A DNA stretch of 64,000 nt from Polytrichum commune (lineage: Eukaryota > Streptophyta > Polytrichopsida > Polytrichales > Polytrichaceae): assembly GCA_950295325.1 (NCBI GenBank), contig OX485804.1, positions 13,268,001 through 13,332,000 on the forward strand, given 5' to 3'. Below, in pieces: positions 11,640 through 23,459 of the stretch. Position 1 is the stretch's first letter. Each line of letters starts with the position of its first letter. The translations under genes and the position numbers were made by a program. Below the pieces are notes generated by a model, which saw only the letters and a list, made by a program, of their open reading frames with translations, was not told the origin of the DNA and ran no database searches.

Positions 11640-13840
11640 CATACACCACTCAAAAACATTCGTTTAATTAAGACCACATAAGGCCCATATAATTTACCTA
11701 ACTATAGCATTGGTAGCTCATGTTGCACAACACAATGCAAAAGGATTGTGGTGAATGTGTAGAAGGGCCTCCTTCTGTTTAAATCACTATATTCGTTAAT
11801 TTGAGACTTTCTCTTGTCTCAAATTAATATATGGACCACAACAACATGGTCTAATGTTTGGGTCGTCCTACCTAAACCATCTTGATATGAGTTCTTAATT
11901 GGGTTCTTGATATGAACACCCGCTTCAAAGTATTCGCATCTTACAACATTCTCCAATATCTATGTGATTTTATCCATGTTCTTATATTTGTAACCTTCTC
12001 AAAATGCCGAAAAAATCCCAAATTAACGAATATAGTGATTTAAGATAAGTAGTGTTTTTCTTAAGGTATGCATCCCTATAATGAACTACGTACTTGAGTG
12101 GTTGTAGTTGTGGTTCTAATTGTGGTTTGAGCCCAAACATTCAATGACAACCACATTGTGTTTATCATTCACGCACAAATGTAGTTGCAATTGAAGAGTG
12201 GATTTTGCCTCAATAAATGCCCTCCTATTTGGTGCAATATGTGGGGTGGAGGCAAACCGTGGGGTGGATTCTAGCGCAAGCTTTGTCTTAAGTGAAATTA
12301 CCTCTTATTAACCCTCTTTCATATGTTGGCTTTGAGTTCTCCTTAGGTGCCACACAAAAACTGAAAAGACAACATAATCAAAGAAAGTAAACTACAACCT
12401 TCACAACCATCCTCAACTACGCATTGTAACACATGTGTAGTTCATCTCTCTTGATCCTTTTACAAATGTAGCTAAATTAAGAAACCCACAATCACCAACC
12501 ACCATGGTTGTGGTTTTATGTAAGGTGGAGGGTGCTTAAACCGACACTTTAAGTTATTGCACATGCATATGGCTATGTGGTTGATATAAAAGGAAATATT
12601 CATATTAGCCTTTGGGCTAAACATAGGTATAAAAAAATATAAAATATAAAATAAGCCTCAATTGAAAATTTGATGAATATTCATTGCCTAGAACCAACAC
12701 AACATAGTTGGGTACTAAATACAAGGTAGATCAAAGCCCAACTAGTAACAATGCACAAAGCCACATGGCCACCTCCATCATCCCACCCAATTCACTTGCA
12801 AAACCTTCATCTTGCATCTCGGGAACCGACCCCCTTTGTGATTTGTGGGCCTACCTCCTTGGCTTCGTGAATACAATGGCTAGAGCAGGCATTGGCAAGC
12901 CACCCTATACCCACCTTAAACCAACCCGAGAGTGGAGCCCGTTACTTACCCTACATGAAGGAAGTGGGGGCTGGTATGAGGTAATGCCACTAATGGCACC
13001 TAAAACCGTCACTCCATGGGCCCGGACACTCCTGCACCATGGGGAACGGTTCAAGGCAGTAGAGTGTTGGCAATTGGGAGCCGTTTATAGGTGTTTGTTT
13101 TGGGTAGGGTGTTGGTTTTAGCACCCTCTACCTTAAACATCCCTTGAGTGTGTGACATGCAAATGTGCAAGTTTGTAAGATTACAAGCATGCTATTCCTA
13201 ATCTTTGTTCACGTGCGCACGTGTAAGGTAGGCATGCCTAAAACCAATTCATTTTACCATTTTCATACATATGAAGCCCCAAAATGTATGATTTGTTTCA
13301 CATCATGTTAAGATTGGGTATACATTCATTGAGTTTCAAAGTGGATGATGGTTTTGAGGGTGTTGCACACCCGGGCATCTACCAGCTAAACACACCTAAA
13401 AGGATTTCTTTCACAATTTGCAACTCGACGAGTATGAACAACAAGGGTATCTTTACACTAGTGACCATTGACCATGACGATCACTGCTTTCTAGACTCTT
13501 TAATTGATTGAGAAATGAGTGGTAACCTCACATTATTTTACACAAGATCACCAAGAAAATGCATGAGAAAGTGACATAGAAGTGACATGGGATCCTATAT
13601 CTCCATAAATAGATTCCTTGATGATCATGAAGATTTTGCAACGAGAAAACCCAAAATAGGTTGTTTGAGTGGAAAATAAGGTGACTATGTCAAAAGGATA
13701 AACCTAATTATAGATAGTTATATATATAAAGATATCTAATTACAATTACTTTGGTTTTTAACCACACTTTATTTTCAATGATCTCTTTTCTATTTTGAGC
13801 AAAAACACTACATCCCGGTCTAAATTTGCTTTACACTATA
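11640..13840. other. Gene-poor repetitive spacer
   Basis: Holds a solo fragment of the 10-kb tandem unit (11690-11790) and inverted blocks around AAGGTGGAGGGTGCTTAAACC (12520) and TTAGCACCCTCTACCTTAAAC (13115) that may bound an unclassified element. A 137-codon frame at 12708-13121 shows no domain, signal or codon pattern that I recognise and is probably chance. Confidence 0.45.
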
Positions 13841-13843
13841 ACC

Positions 13844-13959
13844 TGTGACCAAGGCTTTTGGAAAAATGATTTAGGATTTTTCTTGGTCAAGGTCTTCAGA
13901 CCGCCGACCATGACCATGATAAATCCTAAATCATTTTTCCTAATGGCCTTTGGTCATGT
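13844..13959. repeat. Foldback hairpin element, ~116 bp
   Basis: Left arm 13844-13893 and right arm about 13906-13959 are reverse complements over roughly 50 bp. They include a perfect AAAAATGATTTAGGATTT core and TGACCAAGG/CCTTTGGTCA ends. The loop is only about a dozen bases. It looks like a MITE that is almost all arms. Such hairpins often produce 24-nt siRNAs; that is inference. Confidence 0.7.
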
Positions 13960-14514
13960 GTGTAAATGGCCCTAATGTATTGCTTTGTTGCTTCTTTACT
14001 AATACAAGATTTAGTTTCCACGTGAGATTAAAGCAAATCTCAACAACCAATGTGAGAATTACATGTGGCATAATGTGAGAGAGCATGTACAATAGTTCAT
14101 ACATATCTAAGGGCAATTGAATATTGATGAGGTGTGTGGGCCTATTAGGTAGCACCACTCAAAAACAAGTGTATGATTAAATTAAGTAACCAAATTAGGC
14201 ACGTCTACCTTACAACAACAATAGTAGCATGTCATTGTTGTTGTAGCAACCCACACGGCTCTTATTTATTCTACTTTGAAGCTTTGGGAAGCATGACAAA
14301 ATAAGTACTCACATGTATAGGCAAGAGATAGTGGACATGCAATCTTCGAGGTCTTGGGGGTTTTGTGACCTTCTCCATGCTCTCGGAAATGTCATAGAAG
14401 TTGCGGCTTTGGTTGAATTATGTTTTATGAGTTTTTTTCACGGGGCATTAAGGTGTATGAGTGTTATTTCGTTCCTTTTTCTTTTTCTCCAACTTCTATC
14501 GATTAGATTTACAC

Positions 14515-14815
14515 AACCAAAACTTGTGTTGCACTAGCAAACCTCTCGTGAAAGATATGCAAAAATCGGATTGAAAATCGGATCTCCCTTGATTTGGTTA
14601 TGTCTAAAAGGAAGTGTATGTTTGTTGATTTCTTAACTAGATGCATAGTCCTCCCAATTGTGTTCACTATCGAGTGTAGAGTACTTATTACTATTTGAAG
14701 GCATAGTCCAATCTCTTTTAAACATGTGTCTTCATAATAATTTTTGCTCTTTGATCCTCACTATAGCACATACCAATCAAATCTAGGAGTTTGATTTTTT
14801 TTTAAACGAGCCACT
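14515..14815. repeat. Family F repeat copy, inverted
   Basis: Reverse complement of the 2320-2630 repeat: AACTTGTGTTGCACTAGCAAA at the start, then CCTCCCAATTGTGTTCACTA, CTTTTAAACATGTGTCTTCA and ACCAATCAAATCTAGGAG. Confidence 0.7.
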
Positions 14816-14819
14816 TAAG

Positions 14820-16077
14820 ACACATCTACCTTACACATGAACCATGCCTAGTCTCGTTGATTTCAAATGCTATTAAATACATAAATCTGTATGCAAGAAT
14901 TTCACCGTGTGGATAGGTATTTTTGCATTGAGTGGTGTGTGGTTAGGTGTGGATCCAGAACGTACACCAAAGAGACATATGTTTAAAAAAGAGAAAGGAA
15001 TTTTCTATGCAACCAATTTAACAGATCTATTTCTAGTTTTGCATGTTTGTCTATGTATGTTGGGAAGGTGATAAATGTTGATAGCAACAAAAAAGAAGGG
15101 GGGGTATCTCAAAATTAGGGCCCCCAAGGGTGCCTAAATGATAAGTCCCAAGCCGGGCGAATGTTCACAACACCTACTAATGGGTAGGACAACCCAGGGG
15201 AGGGGGGTCAAAACGATGCTATTGTTGTAGGACTTGGGACTTATTGTTTTTAAGCTAAACTAACCCTTAAATTGAGGCTTAAGAAACTACATTAATTTAA
15301 TGAGCTTAAATTGGGATGAATAAGAAACCAACATATAGGGGGAGGTTTTTATTACTATTTCTCTCTCAATAGGCATTATGAAACCAAGCATGCCCAAGCC
15401 CTCTTAAGAATGGTACATCATGGGAGATAATACATATGGAGTTATTGGAGTTGCTAATAATAGGACACACATGGCAACTCGAATTTCAAAACCAAAATAG
15501 ACATCCTCAAGAAGCCTATCACAAGTGAATTGTAACTTAGGTTGTTTCATATTTGGAAGTCAAGATCCAAAGGACTTAAATTATGGCCATCTGTAGTTGG
15601 TATTACTTTTACTTGTTTATTTTTGGGTGAACAAGGATTAGCATATATAATACCGCAAATATGTACATGACATGTACTATGTATAGGGCGCATCCAAAAA
15701 TCAAATAGCAATGAAATGAAATTGATTCCAAAGTCCATGAAGCCAAAATCTTGTGGGGGCTATGAGTACATCAATGTGAGGTCAAAAAGACTAACTTTTT
15801 AAAATAAGGAGTTCAATGCCAAGTGTGAAGGGTTGATCACACCAACCAGTTCTGACACCATCTGTCGGCATCTCCAGCCGTAACACTGTGAAAAGTGGTG
15901 ATCCAACATCTACTTCTCAACATACCCCCCAACAAATTCACGGCTGGAATCGGACAGAAATTTTGGTGTGATCAGGGCACGAGATAACGACTTATATCAA
16001 CTTGATGCTCCACCTAGTACAAAGATTTAAGATTGCCCAGTGTTACATTTTGAAATAGGGAAAGGAACTTATCTTTG
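14820..16077. other. No gene seen upstream of the bromodomain relict
   Basis: AT-rich sequence with no recognised element. At 15870-15990 GGCATCTCCAGCCGTAA and ACGGCTGGAATCGG are partly inverted around AAAGTGGTGATCC, perhaps another small MITE. There is no visible exon leading into 16078, though an untranslated leader cannot be excluded. Confidence 0.4.
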
Positions 16078-17960
16078 ATGGAGTCAAAGTTGACCATGCT
16101 ATCCCGTGATGAATTGGACCAAATGTTGAAGGTGACGAGGAGCATCTTAGCAACCACGGAAACAAAGATGGAATATCTTCGCATGTTGGAGAATCACGAG
16201 AAACTCTTGAATGAAGAAGATGTAATTGTGACAAACGAAGATGTTAAGGATGAAGACCCAACGAAGAACTTGGGGCCCAAAAAGCAAGTCACTATAGTGG
16301 AAGATATTGTTCCTCATTGTGGTCCAATTAAATCCGAGAAACTCAGCCCTCCACATATTATGCCAAAGGAAGTTGATGCAACAAGTGTGTCATTCAAGCG
16401 GGTGATCAAATTGAACCCTTTGTATAGAAACGCCGATTTTGTGTGTGAGCATTTCAAGGTCGAGAAGCTTTTGCCTCAAGCCAAAAGACGGGCACCGCAA
16501 GCTAAGAGAGTGCGGGAGAGGGATATGATGATGTCGTGCCAAACCGTACTCAAGAAATTGATGAATCATAAGCTTGGTTGTCAAGTAAGTGGAGAAGTTG
16601 AAATCATTGTGTGATAATTACTTGCAATTTCTAGTTCTAGACTTGGATGCAAGTTTTTAGGAGGGGGTGAGTATTTGGAAGTTTGTGGAGTCCAACAAAT
16701 AAATTGTGATTGGGTGTTTGCTTTAACTTTAATTGTAAATCGTATGAGTCCAACATTGGATTATCTTATCCTCATAGTTGAGGGATTTGGTTAGTGGCTA
16801 AGAGGGTGGCTTAAACCCAAGGCCTTAACCCATATCCCTTGGGAACTCCGAGGTTAAGCAGTCTAAGGTAGTAATAGTATTCAGATGGGTGACCTTCCTA
16901 GCACTTAATATTTATCGCACCTGATGACCTATGGTCCGCCCAATTGTAATGGAAGTATCACAATCTAACCCAAATTTTTTCAACCAATTGTGTGGAAACC
17001 TAAAGGCTTGTCCTTGGTGGGAGATAGGTGTTGGCTTATTTGTCTGCGCATGTTCAAAGGTTCACTTTCAAAAAGAGACAGTATTCTTCAAGGACCTTCA
17101 AATTCTCACAATGCATGTGTCAAGATTACATATAGACTTTGACCAACTCACACACGAAGCAACACCATCATTCATGCCCATGGCAATATTGGAGTCGTTT
17201 TTTCTTTCCTTTCTAGTAGTTACTTTATAGTTATATCAATTTGAATCATCATTTTATCCATTCTCATTGATTCACTCTTGATTTTCCGACAGATTTTCAA
17301 CCAACCAGTAAACGCAGAGCTAGAAGGCATCCCCGATTACCATTCGATAATCAACAAGCCCATGGATTTGGGCACTATACAAAGCAAGCTAAATTCAAGG
17401 CAATACCCCTCTCCAAGGAAATTTGTTGACGATGTCCGCCTCACCTTTACGAATGCAAAGAAATTTAACCCGGAGACCCACGAAGTACACCAAATCGCAT
17501 GCATGTTGGAAGCTCTTTTCGAAGGTTGGTGGAAAACCATGGTTGTGAAGGTGGAGGCTAGCGAAAATCACTTAGAAAAAATGAATAACACCAATAACAA
17601 CGACGACGAATTTTGCATGGAGACCCAAAATGCATTGGCGCTCGTAGAGGAAAAGGAAAACGTGCACAACCTCAATTCACGAAACCTCACTGAAACGATC
17701 CTCACAAGCGGCCATGGACACTTGACAAGCAAGTAAAGTTGCATCGGATTTGGAATTGCTACCCCAACACGAGATGGATGAGGTTGAACAAATTCTCAAG
17801 TGCTTGCCGCACTTGATTATCCAAGATGGCAAACTTTACCGGTGACATAGTTGAGATAAACCTTTACAACTTAGACACCAACATGTTGTGAGCATTAGAG
17901 CGCTTTATCTCAAATTATAAAAATAAAATGAAATCAAGGGATGAAAGTCAATGTTTATAA
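16078..17960 (+). pseudogene. BET/GTE-type bromodomain protein gene, decayed
   Basis: Plant GTE proteins bind acetylated histones through a bromodomain and partners through a C-terminal NET domain. Exon 1 is 16078-16584 (ATG; the upstream TTG at 16075 is not needed) and ends MNHKLGCQ before GTAAGT. The intron 16585-17292 ends in CAG. Exon 2 from 17293 continues in phase 0 with IFNQPVN, PMDLGT and NAKKFNP, the last keeping the acetyl-lysine-binding Asn. The usual aromatic shelf (GW-V-F) reads GCQIF, so the Trp is lost. The open frame stops at 17734-17736, but NET-like sequence continues in other frames: 17706-17741 (KRPWTLDKQ), 17741-17842 (DLELLPQHEM) and 17841-17960 (GDIVEI, ALERFISNYK), with a TGA at 17889 where the family has Trp. 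Three frame changes plus a nonsense codon argue for a pseudogene. The kept intron means it is not a processed copy. A truncated 316-aa product remains possible. Confidence 0.8.
16804..16922 (+). pseudogene. 5S rRNA-derived sequence in the bromodomain intron
   Basis: Over about 119 bases the order of blocks follows plant 5S rRNA: GGGTG near the start, ATCCC, GAACTCCG then AGGTTAAGC, AGTAATAGTATT in the place of AGTAGTACTAGG, GATGGGTGACCT, and GCACC near the end. It carries many substitutions, so it is a dead 5S copy or the head of a 5S-derived SINE. It lies wholly inside the intron 16585-17292. No tandem 5S neighbour exists. Confidence 0.8.
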
Positions 17961-18840
17961 GGACACCACAAAAATTGTTAGCCTCGAGTGGCTCCCATAC
18001 CTTAACCTCTAAATGTTATTCAATACCACATTGCGGTCTAAGGTCTCCAACTTGGGGGGTGTTACCTTCTAAGTGCATGGTTGGAATTCTAATTTGAGAA
18101 GAGAATACTTTGGAGGGGGAAGGAGAATTGTGCAATGTTTGTTTCATGAAGGTCTATTGAAAATTGGGTTTGGGTAATTACCATGTTGGTTATGGTTCTT
18201 CATTGATCTAATGTTCAACCTCCCAACCGGTGAACGGTTTTCCCAACGGAATCACTATGTTTATGAAAACTATTGACTCTTAATCCTCAATTGGTGATTC
18301 TCTCTAAGAAGAGTTTTTGGGCATATTTTTCTCTGTCCATGAAAGAAAATAAAATCATAGTAATGAGTTGAAAATGTCTAGATTATAACTTTGAAAGCAC
18401 CAAAACTTAAATTATTCTCATGAAATGAAAATTGTGACATTCTTGGTACGTGTATCGCCAAGGTAGTTATGTGTGCATGATAAATAAATAAAAATTAAGA
18501 TAAAAGTATCATCTTTGATGAACTGAATGACAAGTTTTTGATTCACTCGACAAATATTGTACATAATCTATACATAAGATCATATACTTCGATGCATATT
18601 TGATGTACGTCCATAAGTCTTCATAATATGAATGTAACTATAAAACATCCGAGCAAACTTGTATCATCTCCATTTATGAATCTCTCTTAAGACTTTTCTT
18701 TGAAGATGATTATGCGAAGCTCATGGCCTTGTATAAAAGGTCTCACCATACATATTTGTTCTTTGACTTTGTGTCAATAATTTTGCTACATGAATGTTTT
18801 ATAAAAACAAGCTTCCAAATAAACTTTTACCAATTCACAA
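17961..18840. other. No gene seen downstream of the bromodomain relict
   Basis: AT-rich sequence without a recognised element. The bromodomain relict ends at the TAA at 17958-17960, and no further NET or SEED-type sequence is readable after it. Confidence 0.4.
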
Positions 18841-18841
18841 G

Positions 18842-18915
18842 TAGGTTTGACCCCAAGACCTTGTAGCACCAAAGCTCAAGCCACACCATCAGACCACTAC
18901 CCTCGAAGTCCATGT
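18842..18915 (-). mobile_element. tRNA-derived SINE head, degenerate
   Basis: On the minus strand TGGTCTGATGG resembles a tRNA A box and GGGTCAAACCT a B box (consensus GGTTCRANNCC), with about 35 bases between them. That is the internal RNA polymerase III promoter layout. The body and target duplications are not clear, so this is a tentative SINE. Confidence 0.4.
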
Positions 18916-18919
18916 ATAT

Positions 18920-19854
18920 TGTATTACAAGAGGAAAAGAACCTTTGTTGTTAAGTTGTTTTTGAGTAGAAGGAAAGATGATTACATAAATACTACGAGTG
19001 TGGCAGTCAATGTGTTTATGTGTGATATATATGGTTTAAAATGCAACATATATTATGTCTAGTGTAGAACATACATAGGGACACCGCGGATGAACCTACT
19101 TTGTCCATCCTAATTTGGCTTTGTTTGAGGGTGGCAATATTGAAGAAATGAACATGGAAATTTTAAAGGGACTCACAAACCTCCCAATCATTGTCCATGA
19201 TTTTCTTCACAAGAGTTTTTTGCAGTCTCTTGTTGAATCCATATTATATAACATTGCTAAAGCTCTCTACACATCTAATGTAACCATGTAAGTATTTAGG
19301 GCCCTAAGATGTTAACCATGTTCTCCACCTGTCAATTCATTTGGTGTTGAGCTGAGCTGAGCTGGATAGTGACATGGCACGTGATAATATGGGGGATAAT
19401 TTCTTGCTACCTTGAGCCTACAAGGCTCAACTTATGAAGTTGGGCATTGTGTAGCTACTTCGAAGCCAAATACCTTGAATATGATTGGCCCACTATCGTC
19501 CACAATAACTTTTAGCTAATGTCGCCCCTTTCGGCACCATTAGCTAAATACTATAGCCACCTAAAAAAACTTGCATGCAACATGCATGTAAGGTTGAGGC
19601 ATCTATAACCGATAAAATAAAATAGTTTGCATATGTTTAGGAGTAATAGCAGGGGATTATTTTTCATGCGAAGAGAAACAAATTCTAAAGGGACTGCAAA
19701 AGAAACCAATTTTTTTTCCATGTATATATGGAAATTGCTACAGTTTCAAGCAATAAAGTTTAGGGTAACACACAGTTGATCTAGAGATTAAACTATAATT
19801 GCTCATTTGAATGCTAATGCTTGATTACGACAGTTGTCAAAACTCTTATGAGGA
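18920..19854. other. No gene seen
   Basis: AT-rich spacer. The palindromic pair GCTACCTTGAGCC / GGCTCAACTT near 19405-19435 and TAGCTAAT repeats near 19510-19550 hint at further small elements but give no clear ends. Confidence 0.4.
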
Positions 19855-19857
19855 TAA

Positions 19858-20398
19858 TGCCCCCTCCCCACCTGACTTTACCAAATAACCAAAGTCTTTC
19901 CCAAAAACCGGGTAAAGCTCCCTCGGTTATAGGGGAGGCATCTGGCTATCCCAATGCACTTACAAGAACTTGCTTTTTGGTCCAGTGATGTCAAGAGATT
20001 TTTGAGTAGGTTTTGGTTAAGTAGCTTTCACACATGTTCATGGTTTTATCTACAACGCAATGAATGTTGGGTAGTTTTTGTGCCATCCCCAAATCCCTTA
20101 CTACTCATCTATCTTACCATCGGTTTTTGTTAATGGAGTTCCTTGTGCCCTCATAGCTAAGATTAAAAAGCAACCAATCACAAGGGCACGAGGCGACACT
20201 TTTAAAGGTCCTATATTCTTGCCTCATGTCTAGGTACTGATGGGAGGGTCGGTGCTTGAGGCTTATTAAAACCTCCACTTTTAAACCATGCCACATCATT
20301 TGCCAACTAAGCTCGGCAATAGATAATGTCGATGGTGTGAAAGCCGTGACTTTAGAACCAACTTTTAGGCTGAGCGAAAGTCAGGTGGGGAGGGGGCA
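19858..20398. mobile_element. PIF/Harbinger-like MITE, family E copy 1, 541 bp
   Basis: Terminal inverted repeats TGCCCCCTCCCCACCTGACT match exactly at both ends and continue to CTTT. They are flanked by TAA at 19855-19857 and 20399-20401. The 3-bp TWA target duplication is typical of PIF/Harbinger (Tourist) elements. It aligns over nearly its whole length with 56716-57241. No transposase is encoded. Confidence 0.85.
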
Positions 20399-20401
20399 TA
20401 A

Positions 20402-22490
20402 TCTAGCACAAGCCGCCAGCACATAAACCTTAACGTTGTTCGTGTACATAAACATAGATCTCATCCATGTCGGCATTACAATGACCCCATGGAGCGGTTA
20501 AATGGACATGGTCGACTATGGATGCCTCAATTCGTTGAAGCCGAGCAGTTGTGACCACAAGTGCAGCACTCATCAATACTGGCAGCCTACATTTGATCCT
20601 CACTCTACTATGTCATATTCCAATTAGTCGTTGGAATCATTTGATTCATAATTCATGAATGTATGTGTGGAGCACAGACCTCACTCCGGTTTCCAAAGTT
20701 TACGAGTCCATTGACTGAGCAGTCAAGAAACTAATGTGATGAACCCCAAAAGTTTGCGAAATACTTCCAACACGCATCCCAAAATCTCTAAGTCGATCCT
20801 GCAATTGTGCACACAAGCATTACGAATGCAGCAAACTAACTACGAACGAATTCTCGCTCACCCGTGCATTGTCACGTCAGTCCGGTTAAAACGAGTGGAA
20901 CATTCATTCTAAGTGTAGGATGAGGCTAGAAAACTTTGAGAGAAACTCTGATTTGGTTGCGTTGTCTCCAGACTGTTGCATGCTTCCAATGCCAGCACCT
21001 ATTGCAAGCTGTGATTTCTATAAGTTTTGGGTAATTTTCTATGGCAAGAAGCGACATTCAGGTCTGGAACATTCTCGCCAACATCTTCAACAACTAGGTG
21101 TTTGGTGGGCTCATCAACCAAGTGGGTACTTGTTTCAGTACAATTTTGAAGGGCATCGCGCACATTGAACGAGAGGAGGATCATGATAGCTACAAGTGGC
21201 AGCAATTGCTCCAGGTCTTGAAGGAGTCCATGGTGATGTCCTGGAGTCCACCTGCTACACGTGACAAAAGAAATTGGAAGCACATAAAACACATGAGTGT
21301 GGGAAGAATCTTCACATTCGTATAATATATAGATCATGTTTCGAAGGACATATTGCATGTCTGTGTGATCTCATTGAAGTTGCAGGTTAAACACCAAACA
21401 TTCACAAATGCCATGTGAAGGAGGGGCGAGGGGAGGAAATTCACTTGTGCAGTGTGGGTGGGAAGAACTGCATGATCACCGAATGGGATGATTTGCATAA
21501 GAGTTCACGCTTTGTGGCAGTTGTGGATAAAGATAGAGTACTGGCAGAGTCACTCAATCATTGATCAATTTTTCATGGTAATGCATTGGCCTTCCTTTAT
21601 TTGGAATTCTGATTTACTTTTGGTAACAGTATTTTCCAAAGTATGCTTTAGTAAAAATTCTACGTCTAGCAGGTACAATGGCAGTGAAAATGGTTAAGAA
21701 ACACTGATGCGGCAAAGCGTACAACCCCTTGCATGTATGTTGATTCACAACTCTCTTTGTATGGAGATATACTATCCCCAATCCTCGGTATTTAACACGG
21801 GCTCATTGTGAGATTGAGGGATAAACCCAACGAATGCCACTTCTAGAGGAGGTTCGGCAACAGTACCTAAGGATATGTGATTCACCTGGGGATTCGATCG
21901 GTTAGATCAGTTACAAGACATTTTACGCTTCATTTTGGATTCCAATCCTCAAAAGTGACATTCCCGAAGTGCCAGTGACACACAAGTCGAATCAACAGCG
22001 AAATTGCAGTTTGACACAAGAGCATTCAAGTTGAAGAACAAGTGGGGGGGTCCCCCGTTCATACCTTCAAGATTGTCAATGGAGCACTTCCGTTGATCCT
22101 GTGTGTCTGAACACACTTGCACGCACTACTTTTGAGATGTTATTACAGCACTCTATGAGGCAACTTCCCGTTGGGCGGTGCAAGAGCAACTGAGTTGAAT
22201 GCTTGGGGTGGTTAGCATAAATTGATGAGAGGCTTGGCTCATCATAACAACCAACTCCTGTGCAGACTGTGGGATTGAAACCCAAAAATTTCCCGACTTG
22301 CAGGGTCAAAGTGTGATCGTAAGAAAGCAATTTTGAGGCCTTCTCCATGAACCCCCTTGTGAATTCAGCAGCAAGAATTCACAAACTTTGAACCAGGAAG
22401 AAGGCCTTGGTATTTACTACAATCAAATAGGAAGTCCGGAAATCCATAAGGCGATTTTGGTGGCAGGTGTCCTGGATTTAGCTCAAATTG
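20402..22490. other. Low-repeat stretch with one coding-like block
   Basis: Apart from the possible gene relict at 21053-21325 I find no recognised family. Short frames at 21488-21697 and 22076-22348 (minus) resemble nothing I know. The base composition is closer to genic DNA than the flanking repeats, so a broken gene is plausible. Confidence 0.4.
21053..21325 (+). pseudogene. Unidentified coding-like fragment
   Basis: In one frame the sequence starts DIQVWNILANIFNN, meets TAG, then runs on without stops for about 75 codons to 21325 with balanced, protein-like composition (GGLINQVGTCF, IEREEDHDSYKWQQ, LKESMVMSWSPP). A possible splice acceptor (TGGCAAG) precedes it and two stop codons follow. 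I do not recognise the family. It could be a relict host gene exon or part of a transposon. The in-frame stop suggests it is not functional. Confidence 0.35.
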
Positions 22491-22494
22491 CCAC

Positions 22495-22645
22495 CATAAC
22501 ATTATTCAGATCTATAGCAGTGTTCTGTGGGACTGACAGTATTTTGTGGAATATTCCCCACATGTAGGTTGAATGTGAGGAATATTCAGTAGAATATTGT
22601 GAGTCCCGCATAACACTGCTATGTATGGATCTGAATAATGTTATG
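22495..22645. mobile_element. Foldback MITE, ~151 bp
   Basis: CATAACATTATTCAGATC at 22495 is repeated in inverted form at the other end (GATCTGAATAATGTTATG, ending 22645). The arms continue through AGCAGTGTT and the GGAATATTC blocks, so nearly the whole element pairs with itself. The flanks share CCTGGATTTAGCTCAA and CCTAAGCTCAATC, a possible but imperfect target repeat. Confidence 0.75.
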
Positions 22646-22813
22646 ACGGAGTCCTAAGCTCAATCTTATTAGTTAAGTACATAGAAAATGACCCGAACTT
22701 TAAAATCTTCAACTTGCAGTGTGAACAGCCCAGCGTTGCCAGTATTTTTTGTGTATTACCTAATCTTTCACACTATTTAAGTAAGGGTATTGTGGGGAGG
22801 GATCCTAAGTTGG

Positions 22814-23180
22814 TGTTGTTAGTGTAACGTTTCTCAAAAGAGAGGGGAACAATAAGAGGCATGTTCCACTCAACTTTGAGCCTTTATATACTTGGAGGAA
22901 CTATGAGTTGAAGTTCCCCTCAACTAGTGCTCAAGCATATAGTCAGCCGGCTCTCTCTCCTTGCCTTTGGGGTAAGTTAAGTGCTCTTAACTGATGGTTG
23001 TTACTTACGAGGTGAGAATGTTGTGCAACACTAGAGTCCCAACTAGTGGGTAACTTGCTTTTACCTTTTAAAATTATTATATTTATATCTCCCAGGGTGG
23101 AGTCCCCTAGTCTTACAGATTGTACAGTCTAGTTGGAATTAGAGATAGCAAAGGTAACTAATAACTAGATACATGTTACA
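22814..23180 (-). mobile_element. LTR of a Ty3/gypsy-type element
   Basis: On the minus strand the block starts TGTAACATG directly after a purine-rich tract (AAGCGGGGAGGTG, 23181-23193) that fits a polypurine tract. It ends CTAACAACA, giving the TGT...ACA form. It has a TATATAAAG box at about 22889-22897. Just upstream on the same strand is a gypsy integrase/chromodomain remnant, so this is its 3' LTR. No second LTR is seen in the window. Confidence 0.65.
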
Positions 23181-23459
23181 CACCTCCCCGCTTAGAAATG
23201 AATATCCATGTACATGTTCTACAACCCCCAAATTGTAGTGCATTAAAACAATAATCAAGACCACCACTTAACTTAAAGGATATGTATTTGTACTCTTGCC
23301 CCATGCCATTCACAGGTAGGGTGAGACAAATTATCAATAACACCATATTTGCATGATCTTGTGCAAGCTTGAAAAAATGAAAAGGTGCATACCCTTAAGA
23401 TACCTTCTGCCTTCAACATGAATGAGCAACTAGGGCTACGCGGCCACGCTTAACACATG

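Noticed and set aside
12708-13121. 137-codon frame, one of the longest in the middle region
   Set aside because: No recognisable domain, odd composition (many His, Trp, Pro), no splice context and located in repeat-like DNA.
16075-16614. 179-aa open frame as a single-exon gene
   Set aside because: The last residues run into the intron after GTAAGT at 16585, and the frame continues in phase at 17293 into the bromodomain.
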